A stretch of 57,948 nucleotides of DNA from Chloroflexota bacterium. Its GTDB lineage: Bacteria; Chloroflexota; Anaerolineae; DTLA01. Position numbers and translations under genes: made by a program. Below are positions 49,910 through 57,948 of this stretch, in pieces. Location of the stretch: contig JACIWU010000010.1 in NCBI GenBank assembly GCA_014360805.1, positions 1-57,948 of the forward strand. The letters run 5' to 3'. The notes beneath the pieces were generated by a model. That model ran no database searches. It saw only the letters and a program-made list of their open reading frames with translations, and was not told the DNA's origin. The first letter of the stretch is position 1, and every line of letters starts with the position of its first letter.

Positions 49910-51373
49910 ATGTCCACCGATACCTACATCCAACGCGCCTTTGAGGATTTGCAAGCCATCTTCGGGGAGCGAGTTACTGTCTCGCCCATGCACCGCATGG
50001 CCTACAGCCGCGACTGGAGCCCCCGCCACCGCTCGGCGCAAGACCTGCCCGACCTCGTCGTCATTCCGCACAACACCGATGAGGTCGTCCAGTTGGTGCA
50101 GGTGGCGCTGCGGTACAACCTGCCCGTCGTGCCCTTCGCCGGCGGCACCGGCATGGGTGGGGGCGTGGCGGCCTGGCGCGGCGGCATCATGGTGGAGACC
50201 AAAGGACTGAACCAAATCCTGGAACTGGACCTGCAAAACCTGTCCGTTACCGTCGGGGCGGGGATCACCGTCTGGACGCTCAACGAGCACCTGGCCCGCC
50301 ACAACCTGTGGTTCCCCCACCAGCCCGAAAGCAAGCGCGCCTGCACCATCGGCGCGTGCATCGGTTGCGACAACGACTCCACGTTCGGCATCCGCTACGG
50401 CAAGATTCTGGAGAACCTCACCAACCTGGTGCTGGTTACGGGGCGGGGCGAGGCCATCCGACTGGGACGCCGCAAGGCTTCGTTCACGTCCACGGGCTAC
50501 AAACTCATGGAACTTGTCGTCGGATCCGAGGGGACGTTGGGCGTAGTAACCGAGGCCACGTTGCGCGTCTTCCCGCTGCCCCAGACCCGCCAGGTGCGCG
50601 GGTACCTGCTCCGCAGCCTGAACGAAGGCGCGAAGGCCCTGGAGCGGCTCCTGGCGGCGGGCCTTGCTATTGACAGCGCCCACATGAACGACCGCGAGCG
50701 CCTGCACTTCTACACCCACTCGTACCGCGAGAAGTATCACCGCGAACCCCAGGTGCCCGACTGGGCGCAGGCCATCCTGTTCATCTCCTGGGCCGGCGAC
50801 CCCGACGTGGTGGACTTCAGCATGGACAAGACCACGCGCATCCTGCAGGAGGAGTACGGGGCCGAGATGGTGCGCGAGCAGGAGATGGTGGACGGGTGGT
50901 GGGACTCCAAGCATCGCCTGGAGTTCATCCCGTTCAAGCAGAAATGGCCCGACAGCCAGCGGGTCAAGAAGTTCGGCGCCGCCGACCTGGGCCTGCCCAT
51001 CGGCCGCCTGGACGAGGCCTACGCCCGCTTCCGCGAAATCGCCGCGAAGTGGCATCAGGACGTCCTGGGCATGACCGTGTACAATGAAGCGCCCAACAAA
51101 TCCACCGCCAGCATCAGTTTCGCCGTCTTCGTGGATGACTCCACCGAGGAGAACATCCGCAACTTCTACGAGTACGTGCGCGAGATGAGCCAGATGGCCG
51201 TGGAACTGGAGGGGACCATGAGTTCGTACATCGGCGACGGCGACCGCCTGGGCGGGTTCAGCATCCTGGAGCACGGCCCGAGTCTGGAATACATGCGGCA
51301 GGTCAAGGCCCTGTTTGACCCTGCGGGCATCATGAACCCTGGCAAGAAATTTGAGACGAGGTGGCTGCGATGA
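49910..51373 (+). CDS. glcD: GlcD-like FAD-linked oxidase subunit
   Basis: A 487-residue flavoprotein. The PCMH-type FAD-binding domain shows LVVIPHNTDEVVQLVQVALR, PFAGGTGMGGGVAAW near 76-90, LSVTVGAGITVWTLNEHL, and KLMELVVGSEGTLGVVTEAT. The C-terminal FAD-oxidase domain ends with FDPAGIMNPGKKFE. The group includes glycolate and D-lactate dehydrogenases and alkyl-DHAP synthase-like enzymes; the substrate is unknown. AAAGGAG lies 7 nt before the ATG at 49910. The stop overlaps the next start (ATGA), pairing it with the Fe-S subunit. Confidence 0.92.
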   Translation: MSTDTYIQRAFEDLQAIFGERVTVSPMHRMAYSRDWSPRHRSAQDLPDLVVIPHNTDEVVQLVQVALRYNLPVVPFAGGTGMGGGVAAWRGGIMVETKGLNQILELDLQNLSVTVGAGITVWTLNEHLARHNLWFPHQPESKRACTIGACIGCDNDSTFGIRYGKILENLTNLVLVTGRGEAIRLGRRKASFTSTGYKLMELVVGSEGTLGVVTEATLRVFPLPQTRQVRGYLLRSLNEGAKALERLLAAGLAIDSAHMNDRERLHFYTHSYREKYHREPQVPDWAQAILFISWAGDPDVVDFSMDKTTRILQEEYGAEMVREQEMVDGWWDSKHRLEFIPFKQKWPDSQRVKKFGAADLGLPIGRLDEAYARFREIAAKWHQDVLGMTVYNEAPNKSTASISFAVFVDDSTEENIRNFYEYVREMSQMAVELEGTMSSYIGDGDRLGGFSILEHGPSLEYMRQVKALFDPAGIMNPGKKFETRWLR

Positions 51374-52446
51374 CTGCGCAAGACGCCCTCATGCCGTACA
51401 TAGATGACATCTACACCTGCAACCGCACCCGCTGCGGCTTCTGCCGCGAGGAGTGCCCCGTGTACCGCGTGGAGGGATACGAAACCTACTCCTGTCGGGG
51501 CAAGATGCTGGTGGCGCGGGGCTTGCTGGAGGGCACGCTTGAGCCCGACGAGGAGATGGCGCGCATGGCCGACGAGTGCCTCCTGTGCGGCTACTGCGCC
51601 GCCCGCTGCGCCCTCCACAATGTGGAGATCATCACCGCGCTGCGCGAGACGCTGGCCGAGGCGGGCTTCCGCGCGCCCAAGCATCAGGCCAACGCCGCGC
51701 AGATTCTGGCCGAAGGCTACCTCTTCCCGCGCACGACGGCCATCCGACGCGAGGGCACAACGCCGCTGTACCTGGGGTGTTTGTATCAAAGCAAGCCCGC
51801 CGAGGTCAACACGGTTCTGTCGGTGCTGGACAAGGCCGGCTTTGACCCGCTCATCACCGACGAGGTCTGCTGCGGCTACGTGGTGGAAGCCACCGGCGAC
51901 TCGGAGGGGTTCGCCCGCGCGCAGGAACGATTCCGACAGGTCTATGCGCCCTACGCCGACCAGGAGATTCTCACCCTGTGTCCGACCTGCACCATCACCT
52001 TGCGCGACAAGTACGGGCTACGGGTGAAGCCGGCCATCGTCGCCGTGGCCGAGCGCCTGGGCGACCTGCGGCTGGAGCCCGTCGCCATGACGGCCACCTA
52101 CCACGACCCGTGCCATCTGGGGCGCATGTTGGGCGTCTTTGAGGAGCCCAGGCAGATCATCCGCGCCCTGGGCATCAACCTGGTGGAAATGGAGCACAAC
52201 CGCACGTTCAGCACATGCTGCGGGGGAGGGGGCGGCGTTACCGCCGTCAACCCGAAACTGTCGGCGGAGATCGCCAAGAACCGCATCCGCGACGCGCTGG
52301 CCGTCGGCGCCGAGACCGTCATCACGGTCTGCCCGACGTGCACGCCCACCCTGCTCCGAGGCGCGGGCCGCCTGGCCAACGAGGTGGACAAGTTCGTGGA
52401 CGTGCTGGACCTGTGGCAACTCCTGGACAAGGCGCTGGGCGCGTAG
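51370..52446 (+). CDS. glcF: GlcF-like Fe-S oxidoreductase (CCG-domain) subunit
   Basis: A 358-residue protein. Two 4Fe-4S clusters are predicted near the N-terminus (CNRTRCGFCREECPVY and CLLCGYCAARCALHN). Two CCG domains follow, with DEVCCGY, CPTCTITLRDKYG, YHDPCHLGRMLG, TCCGGGGGVTAVNP and VCPTCTPTLL. Such subunits pass electrons from the flavin subunit to the membrane quinone pool. GAGG lies 8 nt before the ATG at 51370. It forms a two-gene glycolate/D-lactate-type dehydrogenase with glcD. Confidence 0.93.
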   Translation: MTAQDALMPYIDDIYTCNRTRCGFCREECPVYRVEGYETYSCRGKMLVARGLLEGTLEPDEEMARMADECLLCGYCAARCALHNVEIITALRETLAEAGFRAPKHQANAAQILAEGYLFPRTTAIRREGTTPLYLGCLYQSKPAEVNTVLSVLDKAGFDPLITDEVCCGYVVEATGDSEGFARAQERFRQVYAPYADQEILTLCPTCTITLRDKYGLRVKPAIVAVAERLGDLRLEPVAMTATYHDPCHLGRMLGVFEEPRQIIRALGINLVEMEHNRTFSTCCGGGGGVTAVNPKLSAEIAKNRIRDALAVGAETVITVCPTCTPTLLRGAGRLANEVDKFVDVLDLWQLLDKALGA

Positions 52447-52561
52447 GGCGCGTGTTGCCGCACCTGCCGCGAACAGCGTGCGTTGTAGCAAGAGAACGGC
52501 TGGCTACAGGGCACTGCGTGCTGGCCGTTGGCAGCCTATCCCAATTTCGGACGGAGCAATC

Positions 52562-54745
52562 ATGACAAAACCGCACATCGCGCGCATCGCCACCGCATTG
52601 TTTGTATTCGCCGCGCTGGCCGCGGCACTCCTCGCTGCATCCGCCGCCCCAAGCACCGGTGAGTCCTGGTGGCACGACACCTTTGCGGATGACGCCAGCC
52701 TTGAGGCCATGACCGACACGCTCGTGGCCGACGGCAATCTCCTGCTCGCGCAGGAACCCGCGACCTGGACGCAGACCACCGCCGCCGACTTCGCAGCCGG
52801 CACCCTCAGCGGGACGCGGGTCGTTACGCAGGGGGACGCCGTGGAACTGGCGGCGGCCGGCTTCTCCGCGCCGACGCGGGTCTATTCGCCCACCCAGCAG
52901 GCCGCGCAGAAATCGCCGGCGCTGGCCCACGATGCCGATGGGGGCATTCACCTGGTGTGGCAAGATGTGTTGGCCTCTTCCCTGTGGGAAATCTTCTACA
53001 CCTATTCGTCCGACGGTGGAGTTACCTGGACGGCGCCCCGTGCCATCCCCCACCCGTCCACGGCGTACCGCTATCCTGCCCGCATCGCCGCGGCAAGCCC
53101 CACCGAGATTCACGCCGCGTGGCGCGAATCCAAAGAAGGCGACAACGGCGATAGCATCATATACGGCCGCACGACCAACGGCGGCGCCGACTGGACGCTC
53201 ACCAGTCTGGCCTCATTTTCGTCGGGTGGCAACAAAGCCCCCGACATCGCCCGCTCTGGGTCTGGCAGGATACACGTTGTCTGGGCGGTAGATTTCGGTG
53301 GCGTGTTCTACGCCAACAGCGCCAGTTGGAGCAGCGCATTTCGCATCAGCGATGCGACTGACGCGCAGTTCAGCGACGCCCCGCGCATCGTCGCCGGCCC
53401 AGGCAACACCGTGTACGCCATCTGGGCCGACGACCGCAGCGGCGAGTGGAAAATCTACGTGGACCGCAGCACCGACGGCGGCGCACACTGGAACATAGAC
53501 GTCCGCATCAATGGCGTGGCGGGCGCCCAGGACACGCCGTCCCTGGCCGTGGCGACCGACGGCACGCTCATCGCGGCGTGGCGGGACAACCGCGATCGCC
53601 CCACCAGCGGGTACGACATCCTCGTGTCCCGGAGCACGGACGGCGGCAACACGTGGGCCGAACCCGTCCGCATCCTCTCGCCGCAGACAACCGCAGACCA
53701 GCACAACCCGGTGCTTGCCGTGGGCGGGTCTTTCGTCCACCTCCTGTGCCGCGAGGATGATGGCGGACAACTGAATCTTGCCCACGCCTATTCTGCCGAT
53801 GGCGGGCTGACGTGGTCCTCCCTTGCCCCCGCCGACCCAGGCGGCGCCGGTTTTGAGCATGGCATCCCGGCCGCCATTGCGGAGGCATCAGGGCGCCTGC
53901 ACATGGCCTGGGAAGACCGCCGCGAAGTCGCCGGGCGAATCTACATGTCCCGCTACGACCCCAACTACGTGGATATGGGCATTTACATGTCGCCCGTTTG
54001 GGACACGGGCGGCATCACCCGGTGGGGCGCGCTGGAGTGGGCCGCCTCGGTACCGGCGAGCACGACCTTGTCGTTCCAGGCGCGAAGCGGCAACACCGCC
54101 ACCCCCGACGCATCGTGGAGCGACTGGTCGCCCGAGTTGTCGGTGTCGGGCATGGACGTGCCCGCGCCCGCCGCGCGATTCGTGCAGGTGCGCGCCAACC
54201 TGGCCACGACGAATCATCTCGTGTCGCCCCGCGTGGATGAGGTGCGCCTGTCGTATCAGCGCTACAAGCCCGCAGGCGCGGCCGTTTCCGTGCTCATCGC
54301 GCCCAACCCGCTCGGCCAGTGGGGCCGACTCGTGTACACCGCTACCATCCCGGCGGGCGCTGCCCTCCACGTGGACGTCCACGACGCATCGGACGCGCCC
54401 GTTCTGATGGATGTCCCCAGCGGGGCCAGCCTGGCGGCGCTGAGCGTGCAGGCTTACCCCGCTCTCAAACTGGTGGCGCGGCTGGAGTCGCAGGACGGCA
54501 GCGCCTCGCCCGCGTTGGATGGGTGGGCGGTCTCGTGGTGGCCCGAGGCGCCGACGCTCACGGCCACGCCCACGACGACGCCGACCGACACGCCCGCGGC
54601 GACCCCGACGGCAACGCCGACGAGCACGCCGACGCCTACGCCCACGGCGACCCCGACGGCGACGCCCAAGGCCACGCCGAAGATCACGCCCTTGCCTCAC
54701 GGGCGCATATTCCTGCCCCTGGTCATGCGCAACGTAGCGCGATAG
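52562..54745 (+). CDS. Exported sialidase-fold (BNR/Asp-box) protein with C-terminal tail signal
   Basis: A 727-residue exported protein. A signal helix (about 8-28) is followed by a beta-propeller with five or more Asp-box motifs (SSDGGVTW, TTNGGADW, STDGGAHW, STDGGNTW, SADGGLTW), then a beta domain. A Thr/Pro/Ala linker of about 50 residues leads to the C-terminus RIFLPLVMRNVAR. Sialidase catalytic residues are not clear, so a sugar-binding or hydrolase role is open. The terminal (F/Y)LPLV.R motif after a TP linker recurs in Chloroflexota exported proteins (from memory). The ATG at 52562 has GGAG 6 nt upstream; the longer frame upstream overlaps glcF. Confidence 0.85.
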   Translation: MTKPHIARIATALFVFAALAAALLAASAAPSTGESWWHDTFADDASLEAMTDTLVADGNLLLAQEPATWTQTTAADFAAGTLSGTRVVTQGDAVELAAAGFSAPTRVYSPTQQAAQKSPALAHDADGGIHLVWQDVLASSLWEIFYTYSSDGGVTWTAPRAIPHPSTAYRYPARIAAASPTEIHAAWRESKEGDNGDSIIYGRTTNGGADWTLTSLASFSSGGNKAPDIARSGSGRIHVVWAVDFGGVFYANSASWSSAFRISDATDAQFSDAPRIVAGPGNTVYAIWADDRSGEWKIYVDRSTDGGAHWNIDVRINGVAGAQDTPSLAVATDGTLIAAWRDNRDRPTSGYDILVSRSTDGGNTWAEPVRILSPQTTADQHNPVLAVGGSFVHLLCREDDGGQLNLAHAYSADGGLTWSSLAPADPGGAGFEHGIPAAIAEASGRLHMAWEDRREVAGRIYMSRYDPNYVDMGIYMSPVWDTGGITRWGALEWAASVPASTTLSFQARSGNTATPDASWSDWSPELSVSGMDVPAPAARFVQVRANLATTNHLVSPRVDEVRLSYQRYKPAGAAVSVLIAPNPLGQWGRLVYTATIPAGAALHVDVHDASDAPVLMDVPSGASLAALSVQAYPALKLVARLESQDGSASPALDGWAVSWWPEAPTLTATPTTTPTDTPAATPTATPTSTPTPTPTATPTATPKATPKITPLPHGRIFLPLVMRNVAR

Positions 54746-55146
54746 CGACGGAAACAAAGCGCCGCGGGTTCGCACAAATCCGCGGCGCGGGAGTTTCGCA
54801 CGAGGTGTTCTAGCGAACCTCGTCTTTCCAAAGTAGGTATCTGGTGATAAAGTATCTTTTATGAGACCCAAGGGACTGGGGGGTAGCACCCCATCAAACC
54901 GTGATGGGTGCTACCCCTCGGGTTTGGCCGGCAAGAACTGCCATAATAGGTGTTTCTTCGGGAAGCTGATAGCCGATACCAAGAAACTTTTCCCTAAGAT
55001 AAACCGGCCTGCCTGCAGCGCAATATTCTTGAGGAACCGGACATCCAGAGGTAATGTCCGTATACTCCTGTAAAAAGAAAGCGGCGTGAGGTACAATGGT
55101 GGTGATCAACACACCAAGCCCTGACGGGCAGAAAGGACCTCACGCC
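54746..55146. other. Intergenic region between the BNR gene and the IS transposase
   Basis: A 9-bp hairpin (54759-54767 with 54780-54788) can terminate the BNR gene. A second near-perfect inverted repeat, 54881-54896 with 54902-54916 (one bulged C), lies farther along. From about 55065 down to 54894 the minus strand has an open frame that reads into the IS left end (DITSGCPVPQEYCAAGRPVY and onwards); it may be the tail of a gene cut by the IS but matches no family I know. The left inverted repeat of the IS starts at 55066. Confidence 0.5.
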
Positions 55147-56469
55147 ATGAGAAGAATAGCACCAAGTGACCAGATCAAGCAAATGATTGCCAACCTTTTG
55201 CAGCGGGGACTGGAGAGTCAAGACGCACCGGCGGACACGCTGCTCCGTTTGGGAGCCCAGTTGCTTATCCAGGAAGTGCTGGAACAAGAGGTTACAGACT
55301 TTCTTGGACGAGAGCGTATGAGCGTCGTCCGCCGGGCCAGCCGAGGATGGGGTATCGCAACGGGTACGAGCCGGGCCGCATCCGGAGCACGGAGGGGGAG
55401 ATCTTGTTGCAAGTGCCACAAGTGCGCGACGCGACAGAACCCTACCGGTCCAAGGCCAAGGATGTACTTGGGGGAAGGACCGATGTCTTGGAGCGTCTGG
55501 CCGTGCAGATGTACACGCGAGGGCTTTCTACCCGAGACATAGAGGATGCGTTCCGGGATGCCACGGGGGAGTGCTTGCTGTCGCGCAGCGCGGTGAGCGA
55601 ATTGACCGAGGTCCTGTGGGAAGAGTACCAGGCCTTCTGCGAACGGGACTTGTCGGAGATTGAGGTGGAGTACCTGTTCCTGGATGCGGTGTATGAATCG
55701 TTGAGGCGACAGGGCGGGGTCAAGGAAGGGGTGCTGTGCGCCTGGGCTATCTGCAGCGATGGCAGCAAGGTCATGATCCACGTGGCCTTGGGGAACAAGG
55801 AGCGGTACGAAGATTGGCTGAACTTCCTGCGGGACTTGGTGAGGCGGGGGCTGCGAACGCCGGTGCTGATCACGTCTGACGGCGCCCCTGGGCTGATTCG
55901 TGCGGTGAAGGAGGTTTGGGGCAATGCGCTGCGGCAGCGATGCCTGGCGCACAAGATTCGCAATGTTCTGGACAAGGTGCCAGACAGCGCGCGAGACGAC
56001 GTGAAGCGCGCCGTTCAGAGCGCCTACTACGCGCCGAACCAGGAGATTGCCGAGGCGATAGCCACCGACGTGCTCAAGAAGTATCAAGACCTGTATCCCT
56101 CTGCCATGAAGTGTTTCATGGATGACTGGGAGGCCTGCATCGTGTACCTGCGCTGTCCCAGCGCCCATCACAAGTACATCCGAACGACAAACCTGTTGGA
56201 GCGCAGTTTCTTGGAGGAGCGGCGGAGAACAAAAGTGATTCCTCGCTTCTTCAGCGAGAAGAGTTGTCTCAAGTTGGTGTTTGCCACCCTGTGGCAAGCG
56301 AGCCAGCGATGGCGGCGGGTGAAGATGACCGAGTTTGAGCGCCAGCAGCTTCGCAGGCTGCGCAGCGAGTTGGGACTTCCGCCCATACCACCCAATGCAG
56401 GCAGGTCAACCGAGAGACGAGAGGAGTTTCGCATTGCCGCCTAAACTTCACGCCGCTACTTTTACAGGA
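55066..56469 (+). mobile_element. IS256-family insertion sequence
   Basis: The transposase gene is flanked by imperfect terminal inverted repeats: left TCCTGTAAAAAGAAAGCGGC (55066-55085, continuing GT) and right, read on the minus strand, TCCTGTAAAAGTAGCGGCGT (56469-56450), differing by a 2-nt gap and a base change. The element is about 1.4 kb, the normal IS256 size. No 8-9 bp target duplication is evident at these ends, consistent with a later deletion or rearrangement beside it. Confidence 0.88.
55147..56444 (+). pseudogene. IS256-family (Mutator-type) transposase, single-base frame break
   Basis: The N-terminal part (MRRIAPSDQIKQMIANLLQR to VTDFLGRER) is in one frame and the rest, from about 55317, in the -1 frame (YERRPPGQPRMGYRNGYEPG). 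One T appears to be missing in CGT-TAT at 55317. Joined, it gives 432 residues with the DDE residues of the family: Asp in FLDAVYESLR, Asp in ITSDGAPGL, Glu in ERSFLEERRR. IS256 elements normally use one uninterrupted ORF and there is no slippery heptamer, so this copy is probably inactive. Confidence 0.88.
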
Positions 56470-56865
56470 AATCCTGGACTTGACCAACAGTTCAATCACG
56501 TGTTCTATACGCTGCTGTACCAGCCGTGCATCATCCAGCGTATACGCGCCCATGAGAAGGTTTTCCTCCACGGTCATTCCGGCAAAGACGCGGCGTCCCT
56601 GGGGCACGTAGCAGATACCCAGTTGCAACCTTTCATGGGGCTTGAGGCCCCTGATCTCCTTGCCGAGAAATCGGATGCTGCCGTAGACATAGGGCAGATT
56701 CCCGCACAGTGCCTTCAGCAGCGTTGACTTCCCTGCCCCATTGGGCCCGATTAGGCAGACGATTTCACCAGGAAACACATGCAGGTCAATATTCCGTAGC
56801 ACCTTGAAGTCTTCGCGATATCCTCCGGACAGGCCTTCTACGACAAGAATCGGCTCATTCACCAA
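56470..56865 (-). pseudogene. livF: LivF-type ABC ATPase, truncated by the IS
   Basis: The first 132 residues of a branched-chain amino-acid transporter ATPase remain: ILVVEGLSGGYREDFKVLRN, Walker A GPNGAGKST, the Q-loop region (ICYVPQGRRVFAGMTVEENL), and ELLVKSRIS. Then the frame enters the right end of the IS. The family is about 235 residues, so the ABC signature, Walker B and H-loop are lost and ATP hydrolysis is impossible. The TTG at 56865 (or the GTG at 56862) follows GGAGG and overlaps the livG stop by 11 nt. The missing half is not found on the other side of the IS. Confidence 0.9.
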
Positions 56866-57948
56866 GGTACGCCTCCATTACACGCGGATTCGCCTGCACC
56901 TCGCTAGGGCTACCCTCAGCGATCTTCTGCCCCGAGTCCATCACGATGATGGGATTACAGTAGGTCATGATGACGCCCATATCGTGCTCCACGATTACGA
57001 AAGTCTTCCCTTGCTGATTCAGATGCAGGACGACGTCCATAATGCGCTCAACGAGGATTGGGTTCACGCCGGCCGCCGGCTCGTCCAGCAGAATCAGTTC
57101 GGGATCTCCCATGACCACCGAGGCAAACTCCAGCAACTTCTGCTGACCGTACGACAGTTCGCTTGCCAGGTTGTGGCGCAGGTCGTACAGGCCAACGATT
57201 CTCAAGAGTTCCTCCGCCCGTTCAATCTCATGGGGAAGCAAGCGCCGTCGCATCAGGCCGAAACCCCACTGCCCGCTGACAGAAGCAATCACATTCTCCA
57301 ATACGGTCAGGCTCCCGAAAACACGGGTCTCTTGGAACGAGCGGGCCATTCCCATGGCCTTGATCTTGCTCGGCCTCTGCCCAGCATAACGTTGCTCCTT
57401 GAACGTAATACTCCCCCCATCGGCCTTGTAGTAGCCCGTAAGCACATTGATGGCAGTGCTCTTCCCAGATCCATTAGGGCCGATGAGGCCTGTGATACTG
57501 CCTTTGCGGATATCAAAACTGCACCCGTCCAGCGCGACCACGCCGCCGAAGCGCTTGACAAGACCTTGCGCCGACAAGATCACCTCATCGCTGATTTGCC
57601 TGTGCTCCACATCTTGGCATTCGGGCCGGAGCAGGTTAGGAGCGGAGGCCGCTTCCGGCGTACCGGCTCCCGTCGCAGATGAGGTGTGATTCTTGCGATG
57701 TCGCCCGAACAACGATATTAGCCCACCCGGAAGATAGAGCACCGTCGCTATGAGAAGCACACCAAACAGCAAAACGTGCAACTCGGTAACTAGGATAATA
57801 TTCAGGAACTGACCGAGTGGGATAAGAACCAACGCCCCCAGCACCGGCCCGACCACCGTGCCCTTACCGCCAAAGATGGCAAACAGCAGGATGTTGATGC
57901 TAATGAGGATACTAAAGGTTCCCGCAGGGCTTACGTAGTTGATGGAAT
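56855..57948 (-). CDS. LivM-LivG fusion: branched-chain amino acid ABC transporter permease/ATPase (5' end outside window)
   Basis: An open frame enters from the window edge and begins within a permease C-terminus (SINYVSPAGTFSILISINIL, GGKGTVVGPVLGALVLIPLG and a last helix ending GLISLFGRHRKNH). It continues without a stop through a linker (about 40 residues) into a complete LivG ATPase: ILSAQGLVKRFGGVVALDGC, Walker A GPNGSGKST, signature LSYGQQKLLEFA, Walker B LILLDEPAAGVNP, H-loop VEHDMGVI. The fused form is known in LivM/LivG systems. The operon reads livM-livG then livF; with livF cut by the IS, the transporter probably lacks one ATPase subunit. Confidence 0.9.
   Translation of the reverse strand, partial: SINYVSPAGTFSILISINILLFAIFGGKGTVVGPVLGALVLIPLGQFLNIILVTELHVLLFGVLLIATVLYLPGGLISLFGRHRKNHTSSATGAGTPEAASAPNLLRPECQDVEHRQISDEVILSAQGLVKRFGGVVALDGCSFDIRKGSITGLIGPNGSGKSTAINVLTGYYKADGGSITFKEQRYAGQRPSKIKAMGMARSFQETRVFGSLTVLENVIASVSGQWGFGLMRRRLLPHEIERAEELLRIVGLYDLRHNLASELSYGQQKLLEFASVVMGDPELILLDEPAAGVNPILVERIMDVVLHLNQQGKTFVIVEHDMGVIMTYCNPIIVMDSGQKIAEGSPSEVQANPRVMEAYLGE

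Noticed and set aside
1-57948. tRNA, rRNA, known riboswitch classes and CRISPR arrays
   Set aside because: I looked for cloverleaf ends, conserved T-loop sequence, rRNA blocks and common aptamer cores and saw none that I could support. A covariance-model scan would be decisive.

Overview
The window is about 58 kb of GC-rich DNA that reads as a chromosome segment of an uncultured bacterium. I place it most likely in the Chloroflexota (Anaerolineae-like). The reasons are the Tad pilus locus with no outer-membrane secretin, the many exported proteins with Thr-Pro linkers, the C-terminal FLPLVMRN-type tail on one exported protein, a DNRLRE-containing subtilase, and the string of GT-C/YfhO-type membrane proteins. 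The taxonomy is an inference from gene content. No rRNA, tRNA or CRISPR array was seen.

Layout. 0.07-4.9 kb: a flavodoxin-like protein (-), then MutS2, a small frameshifted membrane protein, an alpha/beta hydrolase and a HAD phosphatase (+). 4.9-10.8 kb, all (-): a frameshifted L-lactate permease, a K+ channel, a MOSC protein, a response regulator/histidine kinase pair and a small secreted protein. 11.2-14.2 kb (+): pgeF, a YggS-type PLP protein, YggT, a DUF167 protein and a lipoprotein. 14.3-18.9 kb (-): a 1540-residue secreted subtilase with a long, structured 5' leader. 19.4-28.5 kb (+): a Tad/Flp pilus locus (Flp pilin, two TadE-like proteins, a TadG-like protein with an Fn3 domain, CpaB, a REC-CpaE/TadZ fusion, TadA, TadB, TadC). 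It is followed by a DUF192 protein, a ComF-like protein, xseA and xseB. 31-49 kb (-): a membrane metalloprotease-like protein, two family 2 glycosyltransferases, a lipoprotein coupled to an MFS transporter, and a tightly overlapping series of five large membrane glycosyltransferase/YfhO-like proteins. 49.1-54.7 kb (+): a coiled-coil zinc-ribbon protein, a GlcD-like flavin oxidase with its GlcF-like Fe-S partner, and an exported BNR-repeat protein. 55-58 kb: an IS256-family element that has cut off livF of a branched-chain amino acid ABC operon (-), whose livM and livG are fused and run off the window end.

How the parts work together. The 19.4-28.5 kb locus encodes a monoderm-style Tad pilus. 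It has pilins, anchors, assembly ATPase, platform proteins and a phosphorylatable localisation protein, but the window holds no secretin and no prepilin peptidase. The 36.8-49 kb genes share ATGA stop/start overlaps and a divergent promoter, so they look like one co-translated unit for surface glycan transfer. Two housekeeping clusters (mutS2; pgeF-yggS-yggT-DUF167) match arrangements common in bacteria.

Three genes carry single-base frame breaks. Two of these lie in G homopolymers, so sequencing error has to be excluded before they are called pseudogenes. Good sigma-70-like promoters (17-nt spacers) are visible before mutS2, flp, tadE, cpaB, the subtilase and the zinc-ribbon gene.
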